A stretch of DNA of 64,000 bases from Phreatobacter sp. (lineage in GTDB: Bacteria; Pseudomonadota; Alphaproteobacteria; Rhizobiales; Phreatobacteraceae): contig NZ_JAUYFA010000072.1 of the NCBI RefSeq assembly GCF_030691135.1, positions 1 through 64,000 of the forward strand, in the 5' to 3' direction. The notes below the pieces were generated by a model. The model ran no database searches and was not told the origin of the DNA. It was given only the letters and a program-made list of their open reading frames with translations. A program made the position numbers and the translations under genes. This document shows, one piece after another, positions 25,218-34,552 of the stretch. How positions within the stretch are numbered: the first letter of the stretch is position 1; each line of letters opens with the position of its first letter.

Positions 25218-27791
25218 ATGCCCTTCCAACGAGACCTCTTCCCGCCCCCGTTCCGGGTCACCCGTCCCTGGCCCTCCGCGAGACGCCTCGTCGCCGCCGC
25301 GCTCGTGGCGATGATCGCGACGGCGGTCGCCTTCCCGACCCTCGCCCAGGTGGCCGCGCCGCCGGCCGCGTCGCAGCAGGTTCCGGCACCGACGCCTGCG
25401 ATCGCCGCCGCCCAGTCGGCGCTCGACACGGCGCGCGCGACCCTCGACCAGTCCGAAGCCATGCTGGAGCGCCATCTCTCCGAGGGTGAACTCGCCGGAT
25501 TGCGCAGCCGGCTCGACCCGGTGCGCCAGGCGCTGATCGAGGTGGTCGGCCAGATCGAACCGCGGCTGACCGATGCCCGCGACCGCCTCAACCAGCTCGG
25601 ACCGAAGCCGGCCGAAGATGCGCCGGCCGAATCGGCCGAGGCACGCCAGCAGCGCGACGAGCAGACGCGGGTCGTCGGCGAACTCGATGCCCGGGTGAAA
25701 GCGCTGAAGGTGCAGCAGGTGCGCGTCGACCAGATCGCCGAGCGCATCACCGACCGCCGGCGGCAGCTGTTCACGGCGCAGCTCCTCGAGCGCTCCGTTC
25801 CCATCGTCGATCCACGCTTCTGGCTGCAACTGTCCGAGGCCCTGCCACGGCTCGGAATCTCGGCCCGATTTCTCGCCGAGGACTGGTGGCATCACCTGAC
25901 GCAGGTGGCGGGCGTGAGCCGCATCGCCGCTGCGCTCGGTCTCGGCCTGATCGTGGCGCTGATGCTCTATTCGCTGTACCGCCAGGCCCGTCGCTACGGG
26001 CTCTACGCGAGCCCCGCGGACGTTCCGACCTCCGGCCTGGCGCGCATCAAGGCGGCGATCCGCACCGCCCTCGAACGCTCGCTCGTCCTGCCGATCCTCG
26101 CGGCGAGCCCGCTGCTCATCGTGCAGAACTTCGACCTCGTGCTGCCGCGCGCCCAGCCCATTCCCTGGGCGCTGTTCTTCGCCGTGCTGATCGTTTCCGT
26201 CACGCGCGGCGTGATGCAGGCCGTCATGGCGCCCGGCGCCCCGGCCTACCGGCTGGTGGCTCTGCCGGACGCTTTCGCCGAGGCGGTCTTCGTGTCGGTC
26301 AGGGCGGCCGCCTGGATCCTCGCTGTCGGCATCGTGGCGCTCGCCTTCGCCCGGGTGATGATCGCGCCTGTCGCCGTGACCGTGGTCGTCACCGGGCTGA
26401 CCGCCGCCGGCATCGCGGTGGTGATCTTCCTGTTTCTGCGCGGCACGACCCAGCGCCACTTCGACAGCGAGGACGGCGGTGTTCCAGAATCCGCCCATCA
26501 TGTCATGCCGCCGCCATGGGCATGGACACGCCCGGCGCTCTGGATCGCGCTCGCCCTCATCACGGTCGCCCTCGTCGCCGGCTATACGGCGCTGGCAGCC
26601 TTCATCGCCAGCCGCATCGCCGGCGCCGTCGTCATCGCCGCCATCACTGTGATGGTGCTGGCCTTTCTCCACGCCATCATCGCCGAATGGTTCGGCCCCT
26701 CGACGGTTCGCGGACGCTCGCTCTCCGCCGCCATCGGCATCCGCCCGGACCGGCTCGACCTCATCGGCACGCTGTTCGGCGGCGCCCTTCACGTCATGGT
26801 GCTGCTGGCTTCGGCCATGGCGGTCTTCGGCCCCTGGGGCTTCGGCGGCGCGGCGGCCTCGCTCGACGACGCCTTCTTCGGCATCCGCTTCGCCGAACTC
26901 TATTCCCTCGCCGTCACCCTTCTCGGTGCGGGCGTGATCCTCGCCATCGGCATCCTCGTGGTGCGCGCCGTGATGAGCTGGTTTCGCGACAAGGTCCTGC
27001 CGCGGACGGGCATGGATTCGGGCCTGCAGAACTCCATCGGCACCATCGTCGGCTATGCCGCCTTCGCGCTGGTGGGGAGCCTGGTGCTGCGCCAGATGGG
27101 TCTCGACCTGTCGAACATCACCATCATCGCCGGTGCCCTTTCAGTCGGCATCGGCTTCGGCCTGCAGTCCATCGTGCAGAACTTCGTCTCGGGCCTGATC
27201 CTGCTCGCCGAGCGGCCGATCCGGGTGGGCGATTCCATCGTCGTGAAGGGCGAGGAAGGCCATGTCCGCAAGATTTCCGTGCGCTCGACCGAGATCGAGA
27301 CCTTCGACCGCGCCACCGTCATCCTGCCGAACGCCGAACTCATCAGCGGCGTCGTCAAGAACTGGACGCTGTCGAACACGCTGAGCCGCATCACCATTCC
27401 GGTGCGCGTCGCCTATGATTCCGACCCCGACCTCGTCCGCGACCAGATGGTCGCCGCGGCCTGCGACAACCGCTTCATCGTGCAGGACCCGCCGCCACGG
27501 GTGCTGCTGATGAGGTTCGGCGATACGGGGCTCGAATTCGAGCTGCGCGGCGTCGTGACCAATGTCGAATATGCGCTGACGACGCGTTCGGACCTGCAAC
27601 TGGCGATCCTCAGCCGCTTCCGCCGCTACGGCATCATCATCGCGCCGCCAGTGCAGAATGTTCAGACGACGGCCGATCCGGCGCTGGAGGCGGCCGAGAC
27701 CGCAGTCGCGGAGGCCCCCGCCGAGACGCCCGCGAAGCCCAAGGCGGCTTCCCCGACGCCGGGCAAGCCCGGGCCGAAGCCCTCGCACTGA
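25218..27791 (+). CDS. Large MscS-family mechanosensitive channel with DUF3772-like domain
   Basis: The 857-residue protein starts with a signal-like segment (to about residue 45), then a helical periplasmic region (about 65-190) matching the DUF3772 type. Multiple membrane segments lead to the MscS core near residues 600-760. The pore-lining region and beta domain are recognisable from G-F-G-L-Q-S-I-V-Q-N-F-V-S-G and E-R-P-I-R-V-G-D. Such channels release solutes on osmotic downshock. The C-terminus is an Ala/Pro/Lys-rich tail. An in-frame GTG-type start 54 bases upstream is possible but less likely. Confidence 0.9.
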   Translation: MPFQRDLFPPPFRVTRPWPSARRLVAAALVAMIATAVAFPTLAQVAAPPAASQQVPAPTPAIAAAQSALDTARATLDQSEAMLERHLSEGELAGLRSRLDPVRQALIEVVGQIEPRLTDARDRLNQLGPKPAEDAPAESAEARQQRDEQTRVVGELDARVKALKVQQVRVDQIAERITDRRRQLFTAQLLERSVPIVDPRFWLQLSEALPRLGISARFLAEDWWHHLTQVAGVSRIAAALGLGLIVALMLYSLYRQARRYGLYASPADVPTSGLARIKAAIRTALERSLVLPILAASPLLIVQNFDLVLPRAQPIPWALFFAVLIVSVTRGVMQAVMAPGAPAYRLVALPDAFAEAVFVSVRAAAWILAVGIVALAFARVMIAPVAVTVVVTGLTAAGIAVVIFLFLRGTTQRHFDSEDGGVPESAHHVMPPPWAWTRPALWIALALITVALVAGYTALAAFIASRIAGAVVIAAITVMVLAFLHAIIAEWFGPSTVRGRSLSAAIGIRPDRLDLIGTLFGGALHVMVLLASAMAVFGPWGFGGAAASLDDAFFGIRFAELYSLAVTLLGAGVILAIGILVVRAVMSWFRDKVLPRTGMDSGLQNSIGTIVGYAAFALVGSLVLRQMGLDLSNITIIAGALSVGIGFGLQSIVQNFVSGLILLAERPIRVGDSIVVKGEEGHVRKISVRSTEIETFDRATVILPNAELISGVVKNWTLSNTLSRITIPVRVAYDSDPDLVRDQMVAAACDNRFIVQDPPPRVLLMRFGDTGLEFELRGVVTNVEYALTTRSDLQLAILSRFRRYGIIIAPPVQNVQTTADPALEAAETAVAEAPAETPAKPKAASPTPGKPGPKPSH

Positions 27792-27834
27792 GGCGGATTC
27801 CGGCGGGGTCGTCCCCGATCCCGCTGGTGAATGT

Positions 27835-28557
27835 TCAGCCCCCGGCCCGGCCGATGGTCTCCGACAGCGGCGTCACCGCATCGCCGACCCAGGCGCGCAG
27901 GGCCATCAGCCCCGGCGGTGTCACGGTCAGGGCGCGGCCTTCGGTGGACGGGCGGACCCAGCGGCGTGCCACGGCGTGGTCGAGAATGGCGCGGCCGAGC
28001 GTGCCGCCGAGATGTGGCCGCCTTTCGCTCCAGTCGAGACAGGCGCGGCAGAGCGGCCGGCGGCCGGCCTCGAGGGCGGAGAGGTCGACGCCCTCGGCGC
28101 GGAAGAAGCTGCGGCCGGCTTCTGTCAGGCTGACCTGACCCTCCGCCGCGGTGAGGCGCCCGTCGGCGAGGAGGCCCTCGTAGAGGCGCACGGCCCATTC
28201 ACCGGCCATGTGGTCATAGCAGGTGCGGGCCTGGCGCAGGGCCGGGTCGCGCGGGCCGGGCCGCGTGCGCAGACGCCCGGTGCGGGCGGCGAGCCCCATC
28301 AGGCCCTCCAGCACATGGGCGACGTCGGGCCCGGAGAGACGGAAATAGCGGTGGCGGCCCTGCGCCTCGACGAGCACGAGGCCGGCCTCGCTGAGCCGCG
28401 CCAGATGGCCGCTCGCCGTGGGGGCCCTGACGCCGGCCTCGCGCGCGAGCTCGCCGGCGGTCAGCGCCCGGCCGGCCATCAGCGCGCCGAGCATGTTGGC
28501 GCGGGCGGGATCGCCGATCAGGGCGGCGATGGTGGCGATGGACGGACCTTCCTTCAT
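27835..28557 (-). CDS. ArsR-family winged-helix transcriptional regulator
   Basis: The 240-residue protein has an N-terminal ArsR-type helix-turn-helix: I-G-D-P-A-R-A-N-M-L at 14-23, then L-A-R-E-A-G-V and A-S-G-H-L-A-R-L near 37-55. A C-terminal region of about 130 residues holds a short Cys pair (C-R-A-C), which could bind metal or sense redox. It is roughly twice the length of minimal ArsR proteins. It is transcribed divergently from a TauE/SafE-type exporter gene 145 bases away, which is its likely target. The start has GGAGG seven bases upstream. Confidence 0.85.
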   Translation of the reverse strand: MKEGPSIATIAALIGDPARANMLGALMAGRALTAGELAREAGVRAPTASGHLARLSEAGLVLVEAQGRHRYFRLSGPDVAHVLEGLMGLAARTGRLRTRPGPRDPALRQARTCYDHMAGEWAVRLYEGLLADGRLTAAEGQVSLTEAGRSFFRAEGVDLSALEAGRRPLCRACLDWSERRPHLGGTLGRAILDHAVARRWVRPSTEGRALTVTPPGLMALRAWVGDAVTPLSETIGRAGG

Positions 28558-28702
28558 GTGACGCCTCCCCGGACGACGGGATGTCCCGCAACCTCGGACA
28601 GGCTACACCGGGCGGGGCACGATTGCTTCGTCCTCCGCCGAAACGTCGGGCCCCCGAACCGGTGGATTGTGCGGCTCTCGCCTTCGCAGTCAGGATCCCG
28701 CC

Positions 28703-29437
28703 ATGGCCATGCTCGCCCTCGCCGCCGCCGTCTTCGTCCTCGCCGGCCTCGTCAAGGGCGTTATCGGGCTCGGCCTGCCGACGATCGCGGTCGGCCTCCT
28801 CAGCCTGTTCATGGCGCCGGCCCAGGCGGCATCGTGGATGCTGGTGCCCTCGCTGCTGACCAATGTCTGGCAGGTGGCGGCGGGGCCGAATCTCTGGCCG
28901 CTGACCCGGCGGCTCGCCACCCTGCTCATAGGGCTCGTGGCGGGCACCTGGCTCGGCAGCGGCATCATCACCGGGGCCTCCGCCGGTCACGCCTCGGTGG
29001 CACTCGGGGTGGTGCTGATGGTCTATGCCGGGCTCGGCCTGTCGCCGCTACGGCCGCGCGTGCCGGCCCGCGCCGAGCCTTTCCTCTCGCCGCTGGTGGG
29101 GCTTATGACGGGGGTGGTCTCGGCGGGGACGGGCATCTTCGTCATGCCGTCGGTTCCCTATCTGCAGGCGCTGGGGCTCGAGAAGGACGACCTCGTCCAG
29201 GCCCTCGGCATCACCTTCCTCGTGGCGACCGTGGCGCTCGGGGTGGGCCTGTTCAGCGAGGGCGTGCTGGCGGGCGGCACCGCCCTCATATCGCTGTGGA
29301 TGCTGGCGCCCGCGCTGCTCGGCATGGCGCTGGGACAGGCGATCCGCGCCCGCATCAGCCCCGCCGCGTTCCGGACATGGTTCATGATCGGGCTGATGCT
29401 GCTCGGCGCGCATCTGGCGGTGAAGCCGCTGCTGTGA
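28703..29437 (+). CDS. TauE/SafE family sulfite/organosulfonate exporter
   Basis: The 244-residue membrane protein has seven or eight predicted segments. It has the two-repeat architecture of the family, seen in L-V-K-G-V-I-G-L-G-L-P-T near the N-terminus and V-S-A-G-T-G-I-F-V-M-P-S-V-P-Y in the middle. Members export sulfite, sulfoacetate or similar anions, but most are unassigned. The ATG at 28703 is chosen over an upstream start at 28667 because the hydrophobic part begins there and AGGA precedes it. Confidence 0.87.
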   Translation: MAMLALAAAVFVLAGLVKGVIGLGLPTIAVGLLSLFMAPAQAASWMLVPSLLTNVWQVAAGPNLWPLTRRLATLLIGLVAGTWLGSGIITGASAGHASVALGVVLMVYAGLGLSPLRPRVPARAEPFLSPLVGLMTGVVSAGTGIFVMPSVPYLQALGLEKDDLVQALGITFLVATVALGVGLFSEGVLAGGTALISLWMLAPALLGMALGQAIRARISPAAFRTWFMIGLMLLGAHLAVKPLL

Positions 29438-29455
29438 GGTGGATGCGAGAAGGAT

Positions 29456-29616
29456 GACCCACCCGCACCCTCCCCGCGCTGCGCGCAGGGAGGGGGACTT
29501 TGACGTCCCGCCTCTCCGTCGACGGCTGGGCCTGGCGCAGCCGATGCTAAGGGTTCGAGACGTCGTAGTCCCCCTCCCCTTGGAGCGGAGCGCAAAGGGG
29601 AGGGTGAGGGTGGGGC
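29456..29616. repeat. Double-hairpin intergenic repeat, family A, copy 3
   Basis: Arms run from GACCCACCCGCACCCTCCCC to GGGGAGGGTGAGGGTGGGGC. The inner pair is GGGGGACTTTGACGTC and GACGTCGTAGTCCCCC. The core contains GGGCCTGGCGCAGCCGATGC, related to the core of copy 1 in the opposite orientation. It fills the gap between the convergent TauE-type and recD2 genes. Confidence 0.92.
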
Positions 29617-29642
29617 ATTCGGCAGCGAGCGCGCCCCCCGCC

Positions 29643-31832
29643 CTACCCCGTCAGCCATTCCCGGAGCTTGGTCACCCGCGGCTTCATGCGGCCGCCGTCG
29701 ACGGCGATGCGCAGCGCGCGTATCTCGCCGACCATGACGACCAGCGACCGCCCACGCGTCACCGCGGTGTAGATGAGGTTGCGGGCGAGCATGGCGTAAT
29801 GCTGCGTCGTCACCGGGATGACCACCGCCGGATATTCCGAGCCCTGGCTCTTGTGGATCGTCGTGGCATAGGCCGGCATGAGGTTTTCGAGGTCGCCGAA
29901 CGAGTATGAGATCTGGCGGCCGTCGAAGAGCGCGACCAGCTCGCCCTCGTCCTGATCGATGCGCAGCACCTGGCCGAGATCGCCGTTGAAGACGTCGCGG
30001 TCATAGTCGTTGGCGGTCTGCATGATCCGGTCGCCGGCGGCATAGGTCCAGCCGTAGCGCTCGATGGAGCGGCCGGCCGGGGGATTGAGCACCTTCTGCA
30101 GCTCGACATTGAGGTTGCGGGCGCCGAGCACGCCCTTGTTCATCGGCGCCAGAACCTGGACGTCGCGCATAGGGTCGAGGCCGAAGCGGCGCGGGATGCG
30201 CTCCTTAACCATCTCGATGATCTTGGCGAGGCCGCTCTCGGGCGTCGTCGCCTCGACCCAGTAGAAGTCGCTCTCGGCGCCGGCCGGCACGGCTTCCGGC
30301 ATCTCGCCGCGGTTGATGCGGTGGGCGGTGGCGATGATGCGGCTCGCCTCGGCCTGGCGGAAGACTTCCGTGAGACGCGCGACCGGAACGAGGCCCGAGG
30401 CGATGATGTCGGCAAGCGCCTGACCGGGACCGACGGGGGGCAACTGGTCGACGTCGCCGACGAGCAGCAGGCCGGCATCGGCGGGCAGCGCCTCGACCAG
30501 GGCGAGCATGAGCGGGATATCGACCATGGAGGTCTCGTCGACCACCAAGAGGTCGCAGTCGATGAGGTTCTCGCGCCCGCGCGAGAAGGCGCCGAATTCC
30601 GGATCGATCTCCAGCAGGCGGTGGATGGTCTTCGCCTCGATGCCGGTCTGCTCGGTCATGCGCTTGGCGGCGCGGCCGGTCGGGGCGGCGAGCACCACGG
30701 AGATCTCCTGCCGGGTGAGGAGCTTGAGGATGGTGTCGAGCAGCGTCGTCTTGCCGACGCCGGGGCCGCCGGTGATGACGGAGACCTTGGCCGACAGGAT
30801 CGTCGCCAGGGCTTCCCGCTGCGAGGGGGCGAGCGGCTTGCCGGTGCGCGCCTCGACGCGCGGCACTTCCGTGGCGAGGTCGATCTTGCCCCAGGGCGGC
30901 GAGCCCCTGGCCAGATCGCGCAACCGCTCGGCGATGATCGTCTCGGCGCGGTGCAGGTCCTTCAGGAAGAGGTGCGGCTCGCCGCCGATCGTGTCGGCGA
31001 CGAGGTTGCGGGCGGCGATTTCGGCGGCTGCCGCGTCCTCGATGAGGGCGATGTCGCCGTCGAGCAGGCGGGCGGCGAGCGCCACCGCCTCGTCGCGCGG
31101 CAGGCCGGTATGGCCGTCGTCGCGCGCCTCCTGGAGGGCATAGGTGATGCCGGCACGCAGGCGCTCGGGCGCGTCGCGGGCAAGGCCCAGCGACACCGCC
31201 ACCTGGTCGGCGGTGAGGAAACCGATGCCTTTGACATCGCGGGCGAGGCGGTAGGGATCCTGGCGGATAAGGCCGATGGCGTCGGTGCCGAGCGCCCGGA
31301 AGACACGCGCCGCCTGGCCGAGGCCGAGGCCGTGCTCCTGCAGGAAGACGCCGAGATCGCGGACGATGCGATCCTCGGTCCAGCTCTCGGTGATGCGGCG
31401 GATGCGGGCCTCGGTGAGGCCGACGATCTCCTTGAGGCGGTGCGGCTCGTGGTCCAGCACCTCGAAGGTGCGCTTGCCGAAGGCCTGGACGATCTTGTGG
31501 GCGGTGGCGATGCCGATGCCCTTGATGGCGCCGGAGGCGAGATAGCGCTCGATGCCATCCTTGGAGGCGGGCGGCGCGGTGACGAGGCGGGTCGCCTTGA
31601 ACTGCAGGCCATGGGTGCGGTCGTTCACCCAGGAGCCCTCGGCCGTCATCATCTCGCCGGCCGCCACCGCCGAGGTCGTGCCGACGATCGAGACGGGCTG
31701 CGGCTTGCCGCGGACGCGCACCTTCAGCACCGCGAATCCCGTCGCGGGGGAGTGGAAGGTGACGCGCTCGATGGTGCCCGTCAGGGTCTCCAGCGGGCTG
31801 TCGGAGGACGAAGGCAGGGCGCTCGCGCGCAT
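29643..31832 (-). CDS. recD2: RecD2-type ATP-dependent DNA helicase (SF1B)
   Basis: The 729-residue helicase has an N-terminal OB-like region (residues 14-85), tandem helix-hairpin-helix segments (about 95-215), then the motor. Walker A is G-G-P-G-V-G-K-T-T at 355-363 and Walker B is L-L-V-V-D-E-T-S-M-V-D at about 428-438. Motif VI is in the C-terminal A-Y-A-T-T-I-H-K-S-Q-G-S-E-Y-P. RecD2 unwinds DNA 5' to 3' without RecBC and aids mismatch repair and replication-fork restart. The frame is open to 32072, but the ATG at 31832 matches homologues. Confidence 0.93.
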   Translation of the reverse strand: MRASALPSSSDSPLETLTGTIERVTFHSPATGFAVLKVRVRGKPQPVSIVGTTSAVAAGEMMTAEGSWVNDRTHGLQFKATRLVTAPPASKDGIERYLASGAIKGIGIATAHKIVQAFGKRTFEVLDHEPHRLKEIVGLTEARIRRITESWTEDRIVRDLGVFLQEHGLGLGQAARVFRALGTDAIGLIRQDPYRLARDVKGIGFLTADQVAVSLGLARDAPERLRAGITYALQEARDDGHTGLPRDEAVALAARLLDGDIALIEDAAAAEIAARNLVADTIGGEPHLFLKDLHRAETIIAERLRDLARGSPPWGKIDLATEVPRVEARTGKPLAPSQREALATILSAKVSVITGGPGVGKTTLLDTILKLLTRQEISVVLAAPTGRAAKRMTEQTGIEAKTIHRLLEIDPEFGAFSRGRENLIDCDLLVVDETSMVDIPLMLALVEALPADAGLLLVGDVDQLPPVGPGQALADIIASGLVPVARLTEVFRQAEASRIIATAHRINRGEMPEAVPAGAESDFYWVEATTPESGLAKIIEMVKERIPRRFGLDPMRDVQVLAPMNKGVLGARNLNVELQKVLNPPAGRSIERYGWTYAAGDRIMQTANDYDRDVFNGDLGQVLRIDQDEGELVALFDGRQISYSFGDLENLMPAYATTIHKSQGSEYPAVVIPVTTQHYAMLARNLIYTAVTRGRSLVVMVGEIRALRIAVDGGRMKPRVTKLREWLTG

Positions 31833-32284
31833 GGAGGCGAATCGCGTGGGGGTTGCGGTGAACGGAGCCGGAACCCTAGACCGGTGGGGATGGGTCGTCC
31901 ACGCACAAGCGCCCGCCCGGGCCCTGCCCCTTGCAATCGGCCGCCGCGTCCCCATCTGAAGTTCACTGGCCGACGCGGCCTGCCTCTCCGGCGATGCGCG
32001 CAACGTTTCCCTCGGGAACCTGTTGCAGCCCGCCACGTTCGAGACGGCATGGCGGTTCCCGCCGGACATCATGCCCTGCCGACCGGCAGAGCGATGCCCC
32101 GGCGAGTATCTCGGCCTGACGCGAGATCACCTCATCCAGTCGACCGCGGATGTAACGGCGGCAAGAGGGTGGTCCAGCGTCGACAAATTCTGTATGACGC
32201 GAACCCTGGCATCGAGCGGAAGACCCGCTTCGCCGGGGTTTTCTGCGCCGGGAACGCCGGCGCAACGACGGAGAAGCCGAGCTT
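31833..32284. other. Gene-free interval between recD2 and the IF-1 gene
   Basis: This 452-base gap separates divergent genes and must carry both promoters. Near the right end, AACCCTGGC (about 32203) and GCCGGGGTT (about 32233) form an imperfect hairpin followed by TTTCTG, an attenuator-like structure 40 bases before the IF-1 gene. No family A repeat, RNA gene or convincing ORF is seen. Confidence 0.4.
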
Positions 32285-32569
32285 ATGGCGAAGGAAGACG
32301 TCCTCAATTTCGAAGGCAAGGTGACGGAGGTCATGCCCGATGCCCGGTTCCGCGTGGAACTGGACAATGGTCACATGGTCGTCGTCTACACGGCCGGGAA
32401 GATGAAGAAGAACCGGATCAAGACGCTGGTCGGTGATCGCGTGACCGTGGAGATGACGCCCTACGATCTCGACAAGGGCCGCCTCGTCTTCCGTCACAAG
32501 GGCGATGCCCCGCCCCCCGGCCCGCGTCCCGGCGGTGCCCGTCCCGGCGGTCCGCAGCGCCGGCGCTGA
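32285..32569 (+). CDS. infA: Translation initiation factor IF-1 with extended C-terminal tail
   Basis: Residues 1-71 match IF-1 along its whole length: [13 protein letters not shown] at the start, [11 protein letters not shown] in the middle, and [11 protein letters not shown] near the end. IF-1 is an OB-fold protein that occupies the ribosomal A site during initiation. The usual length is about 72 residues; this one has 94, with an added Pro/Gly/Arg-rich tail (about 73-94). It may be the sole IF-1 or a second copy; the window cannot tell. An exporter gene follows after 88 bases. Confidence 0.93.
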   Translation: MAKEDVLNFEGKVTEVMPDARFRVELDNGHMVVVYTAGKMKKNRIKTLVGDRVTVEMTPYDLDKGRLVFRHKGDAPPPGPRPGGARPGGPQRRR

Positions 32570-32657
32570 GCCGACATCTCCCGGCGCGGATTCATCCGCG
32601 CCCGACGGTGCCCACCACGGCGACCTGACGGTCGCCGCTTGCCGTTATGGGCCTTCC

Positions 32658-33545
32658 ATGTCCGCCGGATCTTCACTTTCCCGCCCCGCCACCCTCGCCG
32701 GCTTCGGCGCCATCGGCCTCTGGGGCCTGCTGGCGCTGTTCACCGCGGCGTCGGGGACGGTGCCGCCGTTCCAGCTGACGGCCATGACCTTCGCCGTCGG
32801 CGGCGGCATCGGGCTGGCGGTGGTGGCGACGCGGCCGGGCGGCCTGTCCCTGCTGGTCCAGCCGCCGCGGGTCTGGCTGCACGGCGTCGCCGGGCTGTTC
32901 GGCTATCACGCGCTGTATTTCACCGCGCTGCGCTTCGCCCCGGCGGCGGAGGCCAATCTCCTCAACTATCTCTGGCCGCTGCTGATCGTCGTCTTCTCGG
33001 CGCTGCTGCCGGGCCAGCGGCTGAAGCCGCATCACGTGCTCGGCGCGCTTCTCGGCCTCGCCGGAACGGTGCTGCTCATCGCCGGCCGCGGCGATCTCGG
33101 GGCCGGCTTCTCGTCCGGCCATCTCCTCGGCTACGCCGCCGCCCTCGGCTGCGCCGTGGTCTGGTCGGTCTATTCGGTGACGGCGCGGCTCCTGCCCAAC
33201 GTCCCGACCGAGGCGGTCGCCGGCTTCTGCCTCGCCACGGCGGGCCTGGCGCTCGGCTGCCACCTGGTGCTGGAGACCACCGTCTGGCCAGCCTCCGCCG
33301 TCGAGTGGCTGGCGATCCTCGCCCTCGGCCTCGGTCCGGTGGGGGCGGCCTTCTATCTGTGGGACCGCGGCATGAAGCGCGGCGACATCCAGGTGCTGGG
33401 GGCGGCGAGCTATGCCGCGCCGGTGATCTCGACCCTGGCGCTGGTCGCCTTCGGCCATGCCCAGGCGAGTCTGATCCTGGGGGTGTCGGTGGCGCTCATC
33501 GTCGTGGGGTCCGTGGTCGCGGCGAAGGACATGCTCAGGCGGTAA
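32658..33545 (+). CDS. EamA/DMT-family transporter (YddG-like)
   Basis: The 295-residue protein has ten membrane segments in two EamA repeats. The stretch G-L-F-G-Y-H-A-L-Y-F-T-A-L-R-F-A-P-A-A-E-A-N-L-L-N-Y-L-W resembles the YddG aromatic amino acid exporter branch. Substrate assignment is tentative. The frame extends upstream into the IF-1 gene, but the ATG at 32658 starts just before the first hydrophobic segment. A family A repeat follows its stop. Confidence 0.85.
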   Translation: MSAGSSLSRPATLAGFGAIGLWGLLALFTAASGTVPPFQLTAMTFAVGGGIGLAVVATRPGGLSLLVQPPRVWLHGVAGLFGYHALYFTALRFAPAAEANLLNYLWPLLIVVFSALLPGQRLKPHHVLGALLGLAGTVLLIAGRGDLGAGFSSGHLLGYAAALGCAVVWSVYSVTARLLPNVPTEAVAGFCLATAGLALGCHLVLETTVWPASAVEWLAILALGLGPVGAAFYLWDRGMKRGDIQVLGAASYAAPVISTLALVAFGHAQASLILGVSVALIVVGSVVAAKDMLRR

Positions 33546-33555
33546 GGACTGAAAA

Positions 33556-33710
33556 GGCCCCACCCGCACCCTCCCCTCGCTCACGCGAGGAGAGGGGGAC
33601 TTCGGCGTGGCGTTCATGTCTCGCCGGTCGCGCCAGGCTCATCGCCGGTGATCTCACTCCAAGGTTGTAGTCCCCCCTCTCCGCGAAGCGGGGAGGGTGA
33701 GGGCGGGGCC
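33556..33710. repeat. Double-hairpin intergenic repeat, family A, copy 4
   Basis: Arms run from GGCCCCACCCGCACCCTCCC to GGGAGGGTGAGGGCGGGGCC. Inner elements are GAGGGGGACTTCGGCGT and TTGTAGTCCCCCC. The core includes GGTCGCGCCAGGCTC. It lies between the convergent EamA-type and acetyltransferase genes, followed by a short family B fragment near 33728-33746. Confidence 0.92.
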
Positions 33711-33779
33711 TTGCTGCCGTGGTCAAGTCATGGAGGCCAGGCATGACGCACTTGCCCCATGCAGGTCTGCCGACCCCCC

Positions 33780-34541
33780 TCAGCCCTGGGCCATCCGCCG
33801 GCAATGGTAGTCATAGCCCAGGGTGAAGCCGAGGCGCGTGTAGAGCGCATGGGCCTTCAGGTTGGTCTTGCGCACCTGGAGATAGGCGGTATGGGCGCCG
33901 TGCGAGCGGCCCCAGTGCAGCAGCGCGCCGATCATGCGCTGTCCGGCGCCCGAGCCGCGCGCGGCGGGCGTCACGGCGAGATCATAGAGGCCAACATAGC
34001 CGCGATCGGCGACGGCGAGGCCGAAGCCGACCGCCTGCTTGTCGATATAGACGGTGGCGAAGGCGGTCTCGACGCGGATGGCGCCGACGATGCGGGCGAG
34101 CATGTCGCGCTGCCAGTCGGCGAGCTCATAGGCCCCCGCCGCCCCGTCGATCCAGGCCTGCGAGGGCTCCTCGGACAGGACGACGGCGGCATCGGGCGCG
34201 CCCGTCATCTTCACCCGCTCGGCCAGCGAGGCGACCATGACATCGGTCTCGTCGTAGACGGTCCAGCCGGCGCTGGCGAGGGCGGCGTCGATCCCCTCCC
34301 CGGCCAGCGGCGTGATGCGGACCATCGGCTCGATGCCGGCCTTGCGGTAGAGCGTGCGGACGGTGCGGATCAGCTCCTCGCCGGAGATCGACGAGGGGTA
34401 GAAGGGGCTCGCCGCATTGGAGCGCTTGGTATGGCCGCCGGCCATGCGCAGGAGCCAGCCGTCGCAATAGACGGTCTGCAGCGCCGGCCAGGCATTGAAG
34501 AGGCGCTCCTCGAGGGTGCGGACGAGGGCGATGTCGGTCAT
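33780..34541 (-). CDS. GNAT-family N-acetyltransferase
   Basis: The 253-residue protein has the acetyl-CoA-binding region near the C-terminus: L-A-V-T-P-A-A-R-G-S-G-A-G at about 203-215, then Y-L-Q-V-R-K-T-N-L-K-A-H-A-L-Y-T-R-L-G-F. This is the classic GNAT motif A plus B. The N-terminal half (R-T-L-E-E-R-L-F-N-A-W-P) is typical of longer GNAT proteins. The acceptor substrate is unknown. It is the last gene of the ridA-aromatic amino acid cluster, 11 bases after the cupin gene, and is probably co-transcribed. Confidence 0.87.
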   Translation of the reverse strand: MTDIALVRTLEERLFNAWPALQTVYCDGWLLRMAGGHTKRSNAASPFYPSSISGEELIRTVRTLYRKAGIEPMVRITPLAGEGIDAALASAGWTVYDETDVMVASLAERVKMTGAPDAAVVLSEEPSQAWIDGAAGAYELADWQRDMLARIVGAIRVETAFATVYIDKQAVGFGLAVADRGYVGLYDLAVTPAARGSGAGQRMIGALLHWGRSHGAHTAYLQVRKTNLKAHALYTRLGFTLGYDYHCRRMAQG

Positions 34542-34552
34542 GGGACTGCCTG

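Noticed and set aside
23178-26792. Minus-strand open frame of 1204 codons opposite asmA and the MscS gene
   Set aside because: It is dominated by Asp, Arg, Gly and His and lies opposite two recognisable genes; this is a GC-driven antisense frame.
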